IMG/VR virus record: IMGVR_UViG_3300004460_000347 | Coordinates: 1-31,880 of that record | Source: a virus | Direction: 5' to 3' (one strand) | DNA length: 31,880 bases | Part shown: positions 29,778 through 31,880 of the stretch, piece by piece | Layout of the letters: every line of letters begins with the position of its first letter | Numbering within the stretch: position 1 is the first letter of the stretch | Made by a program: the position numbers and the translations under genes | The notes under the pieces: generated by a model | Seen by the model: the letters and a program-made list of their open reading frames with translations, nothing else | Told to the model about the DNA's origin: nothing | Databases searched by the model: none

Positions 29778-29971
29778 GAACACTAAACGACACACAGAAA
29801 GACTTTATAGGTGGTGCAATTGCATTTACATTATTTTGGCTTGTAATCGGATATTTCACTGCTACGCAACCTGACTATTGCCAAACGAATAAAGCACCTC
29901 AGGAAGTAAAAAAACAAACCCAATCGCCAGTATTAGAGAAATACGGAGAACTAATCACTAAAAACAAATAA
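29774..29971 (+). CDS. Small single-span membrane protein
   Basis: 65 residues. Residues about 12-30 (IGGAIAFTLFWLVIGYFTA) form one membrane helix, followed by a charged tail rich in Lys and Gln. Early small membrane proteins of phages are often involved in superinfection exclusion; this is inference only. Confidence 0.6.
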   Translation: MRTLNDTQKDFIGGAIAFTLFWLVIGYFTATQPDYCQTNKAPQEVKKQTQSPVLEKYGELITKNK

Positions 29972-29972
29972 G

Positions 29973-30308
29973 ATGCTAGATATTGAATACGACAAACAAC
30001 AAATGGATGTTTACTACGAGAAAGGTAAAATCTGTTTTATGGTAACACTTAATTGGTGGTGGGATGATTACTCAAGAGATAGAATCTTTGATAACGAATG
30101 GGTAACTATTGACTTTGATATTGTAGAAGCTAAATGGTGGAAAGAAGATGTAGACGGAATGAATGAAATTAAACCTACAATTCTTTATAAAGAATGGATT
30201 GCAGAACAAATTGAGTTAATGCGTAGAAACGAAGGATTCTTGTTTGACGATATGAGAGAACGAATAGAAGAAATTCACCAAGACAGATACGAAGATTATG
30301 GTATTTAG
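29973..30308 (+). CDS. Acidic small protein
   Basis: 111 residues, Trp- and Asp/Glu-rich (LNWWWDDYSRDRIFD, AKWWKEDVDG). Such a highly acidic early protein could mimic DNA or bind a basic host protein, but I see no known family. The end overlaps the next gene by 11 bases. Confidence 0.6.
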   Translation: MLDIEYDKQQMDVYYEKGKICFMVTLNWWWDDYSRDRIFDNEWVTIDFDIVEAKWWKEDVDGMNEIKPTILYKEWIAEQIELMRRNEGFLFDDMRERIEEIHQDRYEDYGI

Positions 30309-30426
30309 ACTACAACGGATGATTCAGTTTTGGAAAACGAAGTCATCACCGGAAACAATTAGAGGCAGCTTCAACGAGGAGCTTTATAGAAGAATATGTG
30401 AAATCAAATTTAATCAAGAATTATGA
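30298..30426 (+). CDS. Very small basic protein (42 aa)
   Basis: 42 residues, MVFRLQRMIQFWKTKSSPE and further. It overlaps both neighbours (ATGA at its end). The tight packing supports a real gene. Function unknown. Confidence 0.5.
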   Translation: MVFRLQRMIQFWKTKSSPETIRGSFNEELYRRICEIKFNQEL

Positions 30427-30575
30427 AATACAAACTAACATACAAAATAGGAATAGCAACAGTGCAAGAATGGATATTTACGTCCAAGAGTTTAGCATAC
30501 TGGAAGAAGAGGGATCTAATCGAAACAGGTAGATTCAATATGGGTAGTTTTGAAATAAAAGAATTTAAATTTTAA
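30423..30575 (+). CDS. Very small protein (50 aa)
   Basis: 50 residues, beginning with alternating strands (KYKLTYKIGIATVQEWIF) and a basic middle (SLAYWKKRD). The start overlaps the previous stop. No family recognised. Confidence 0.5.
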   Translation: MKYKLTYKIGIATVQEWIFTSKSLAYWKKRDLIETGRFNMGSFEIKEFKF

Positions 30576-30579
30576 CACA

Positions 30580-30993
30580 ATGAAAAACGATTTAATAGAA
30601 CGAGTAACGTACTTAATAGAAAGAGACGAACTGAATAAACGAAATAGACGAAAAGAAAACATTTACAAGAAGTGCTTTCTGATGAACCAACTGAGAAAAG
30701 AGGAACTTACCTTTAATGAAATAGGAGCTTACTTCAATCAGCATCACGCCAGTGTAATTCACAACATTCAAACGCATAAAAATCTCTTGCAGTATAACAA
30801 GGATGAATATATGGATATCGTGCGTGAATATCAAGTTTTTTTAGTTGATTCAAAGTACATTCTACAGCCTAGAAACATCATTGACGATGTAAACGGATGC
30901 ACAAGCCTTTACAAGTTACTACGTGTGAAAAGATGGATTGCAGAAGGCAGATATAATAATTTACAAGATGAAGCAACTTTATTAGAAGTTTAG
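30580..30993 (+). CDS. Protein with DnaA-domain-IV-like helix-turn-helix
   Basis: 137 residues. The stretch LTFNEIGAYFNQHHASVIHNIQTH (42-66, in two parts) resembles the signature of DnaA domain IV, in which EIG, F, and HxxVIH pattern residues contact DnaA boxes. There is no AAA+ domain, so it cannot unwind DNA by itself. It may bind an origin or promoter region; the repeats in 29309-29609 and inside the next gene are possible sites. The TAG stop at 30991 lies just before a promoter element. Confidence 0.72.
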   Translation: MKNDLIERVTYLIERDELNKRNRRKENIYKKCFLMNQLRKEELTFNEIGAYFNQHHASVIHNIQTHKNLLQYNKDEYMDIVREYQVFLVDSKYILQPRNIIDDVNGCTSLYKLLRVKRWIAEGRYNNLQDEATLLEV

Positions 30994-30996
30994 CGT

Positions 30997-31004
30997 TATA
31001 TTTG
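30997..31004 (+). promoter_or_regulatory. Promoter -7 element before the structured leader
   Basis: TATATTTG, a perfect TAnnTTTG. A start site near 31008-31011 would put the first hairpin at the very 5' end of the RNA. No clear TTG at the -33 position. Confidence 0.55.
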
Positions 31005-31007
31005 TAC

Positions 31008-31107
31008 AGGTGTTGCAGACCTTTAAAAAAATTATTGAAAGTCCATTAGGGAGTAGTGCTGCAACCACGAAACTTAATGGGCTTTTTTATTGCGTAAAAT
31101 GTTGCAG
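31008..31107 (+). ncRNA. Structured RNA leader with two complementary 7-nt loops and a terminator stem
   Basis: Hairpin 1 is AGGT-GTTGCAG-ACCT (31008-31022). Hairpin 2 has an outer stem AGTCCATTA (31040-31048) with TAATGGGCT (31075-31083), then AGT/ACT (31052-31054, 31072-31074), then GTG/CAC (31056-31058, 31066-31068), and the loop CTGCAAC (31059-31065). The two 7-base loops are exactly complementary. Hairpin 2 is followed by TTTTTTATT, so it is also a terminator. A third GTTGCAG lies at 31101-31107, right before the ATG of the replication gene. This is consistent with an attenuator or kissing-loop switch. Confidence 0.65.
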
Positions 31108-31746
31108 ATGGCAAAAGACAAAAAATCGTTTATCCTTTACGTTGATCAAAAGGACTTATGGAACAAACTACCTGATGAGATTGCAGGTCAATTAATCAAA
31201 CACATTTATAGTTACGTTAGTGATGAGAATCCAAAGAGTAATGACTTAATTGTAGAAATTGCATTTGAGCCAATCAAACAACAGTTGAAACGTGATCTTA
31301 AATTATTTGAAGAAAAGCGAGTAAAAAGAAGTGAAGCAGGTATGGCAGGAGCTAACAAACGATGGCAAGAGATAGCAAACGATAGCAAACGCATTAGTAG
31401 CATAGCAAAAATAGCTGATAATGTTAATGTTAATGATAATGTTAATGTAATAGATAATATAGACTATCAAGCGTTGCTTGAGTTTGTGAATAAATCTTTT
31501 GGTAGAAACTTCAAGGTAGTTGGTGATAAGGTACAACGCTCTTACAAAGCACGATTAAAAGACGGATACAAAAAAGAAGATATCATAAACGCCATTAAGA
31601 ACTGCAAAGAAAATCCATACCACAAAGAAAACAACTACCAGTATTGTACACCTGAATTTTTTAGTAGAGCTGAGACCTTAGATAAATATGCTGACAGGAC
31701 AATTAAAACGGAAAGTGATAGTATATTAGCAATCCTAAATAAATAA
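31108..31746 (+). CDS. DUF6291-like phage replication protein with internal repeat linker
   Basis: I start at 31108 (MAKDKKSFIL), the usual beginning of this family, though ATG 31099 and TTG 31090 are in frame upstream. 212 residues. The N-terminal domain (about 1-90: GQLIKHIYSYVSDENPKS, FEPIKQQLKRDLKLFEEKR) is DUF6291-like. A variable linker rich in Asn, Val and Ser comes next, then a C-terminal domain similar to the phage replication C-terminal family (FGRNFKVVGDKVQRSYKARL in part; YCTPEFFSRAETLDKY). Such two-domain proteins are replication initiators or loaders. The linker DNA holds tandem repeats, discussed separately. Confidence 0.75.
   Translation: MAKDKKSFILYVDQKDLWNKLPDEIAGQLIKHIYSYVSDENPKSNDLIVEIAFEPIKQQLKRDLKLFEEKRVKRSEAGMAGANKRWQEIANDSKRISSIAKIADNVNVNDNVNVIDNIDYQALLEFVNKSFGRNFKVVGDKVQRSYKARLKDGYKKEDIINAIKNCKENPYHKENNYQYCTPEFFSRAETLDKYADRTIKTESDSILAILNK
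31351..31465 (+). repeat. 10-bp tandem repeats followed by an AT-rich stretch (candidate origin)
   Basis: Blocks in strict 10-base register: GCTAACAAAC (31351), GATGGCAAGA (31361), GATAGCAAAC (31371), GATAGCAAAC (31381), a diverged block (31391), CATAGCAAAA (31401). After them, 31411-31465 is built of GATAAT, GTTAAT and similar AT units. The region codes for the protein's linker. Iterons plus an AT-rich unwinding stretch inside the initiator gene are the arrangement of the lambda origin. Confidence 0.6.
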
Positions 31747-31749
31747 ACT

Positions 31750-31872
31750 ATGATACTTAAACAAGGAGATTCGTTACAATACCTACTTGACGTAAAAGAC
31801 GGAAAGATAAAACAAGGATTAGGATTAGACTGCTTCCTAGATGAGCATTTAAGATTTAACCTAAACAACTAA
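31750..31872 (+). CDS. N-terminal part of the RecA/DnaB-like ATPase, ending in an in-frame TAA
   Basis: 40 residues, MILKQGDSLQYLLDVKD then GKIKQGLGLDCFLDEHLRF and NLNN. This matches the segment that precedes Walker A in phage ATPases of this type. If the sequence is circular, the frame continues after the TAA as Thr-Ser-Phe and then LGHDNVGKT at base 2, with no gap in the expected spacing. So the gene is one reading frame of about 309 codons broken by a single stop (31870-31872). The stop may be a sequence error near the contig end, a real nonsense mutation, or two separate polypeptides. Confidence 0.65.
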   Translation: MILKQGDSLQYLLDVKDGKIKQGLGLDCFLDEHLRFNLNN

Positions 31873-31880
31873 ACATCATT

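Noticed and set aside
31010-31195. Plus-strand ORF of 61 codons over the structured leader
   Set aside because: It runs through the terminator and hairpins and into the replication gene in another frame, has no start context, and its protein has no recognisable features.
31870-31872. General recoding of TAA as a sense codon in this phage
   Set aside because: Many intact genes of expected length end in TAA (for example at 2049, 3892, 22274 and 29242), so only this one codon is anomalous.
1-31880. tRNA genes, integrase, attachment sites
   Set aside because: I looked for cloverleaf arms with a TTC loop and for tyrosine or serine recombinase motifs and saw none. A search program could still find a degenerate tRNA that I missed.

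Overview
This window reads as a complete, circularly closed genome (31,880 bp, AT-rich) of a tailed phage with a long, probably flexible tail that infects a Bacteroidota host, most likely a flavobacterium. The host call rests on four things: promoters with the Bacteroidetes -7 element TAnnTTTG, start codons that lack a Shine-Dalgarno sequence, structural proteins of the type common in flavobacterial phages, and no DNA polymerase or RNA polymerase gene. I recognise no integrase and no CI-type repressor, so nothing here proves lysogeny. Circular closure is inferred because the last gene (from 31750) carries the N-terminus of the ATPase whose Walker A motif opens the window, and the two parts join in the same frame across 31880/1, broken only by one TAA at 31870.

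Early/replication arm (29309 to the end, then 1 to about 6940). A control region of about 300 bp with repeated AT-rich motifs and a good promoter (29543-29575) starts a run of small genes. It is followed by a protein with a DnaA-domain-IV-like helix-turn-helix, a DUF6291-like replication protein preceded by a structured RNA leader, and the RecA/DnaB-like ATPase across the junction. Next come recombination genes: NinG, an ERF-type annealing protein and a YqaJ-like exonuclease. A cluster of small accessory genes follows (3.9-5.9 kb), most of them introduced by the same short repeat that encodes an octapeptide ending on the next start codon. The arm ends with an SSB-like protein, an HNH-type endonuclease, a small putative DNA-binding protein and a terminator at 6913.

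Late arm (6980 to 29308). It opens with a sigma-like factor, a Cys-motif protein and a HAD-domain protein, then the terminase subunits. Tail genes follow before any head genes: a probable tail assembly chaperone with a -1 frameshift, tail completion proteins, a fibre, hub proteins and the tape measure. The head module comes next: XkdF-like protease, scaffold-like proteins, major capsid protein, a probable tail tube protein, a portal fused to a Mu-F-like domain, and a connector. The arm closes with a second appendage protein, a holin, a GH108-type endolysin, a candidate unimolecular spanin that overlaps the endolysin, and a metallophosphoesterase. Hairpin terminators follow the Cys-rich gene after the protease, the capsid gene, the tube gene and the end of the arm. 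The only minus-strand genes are a two-gene cassette at 19835-20241 with its own promoter-like element.

The least explained structures are: the octapeptide leader repeat and the modular gene fusions around it; the pair of perfectly complementary 7-nt hairpin loops ahead of the replication gene; 10-bp tandem repeats plus an AT-rich stretch inside that gene, which look like a replication origin; the T9 frameshift site; and the in-frame stop at the contig junction.
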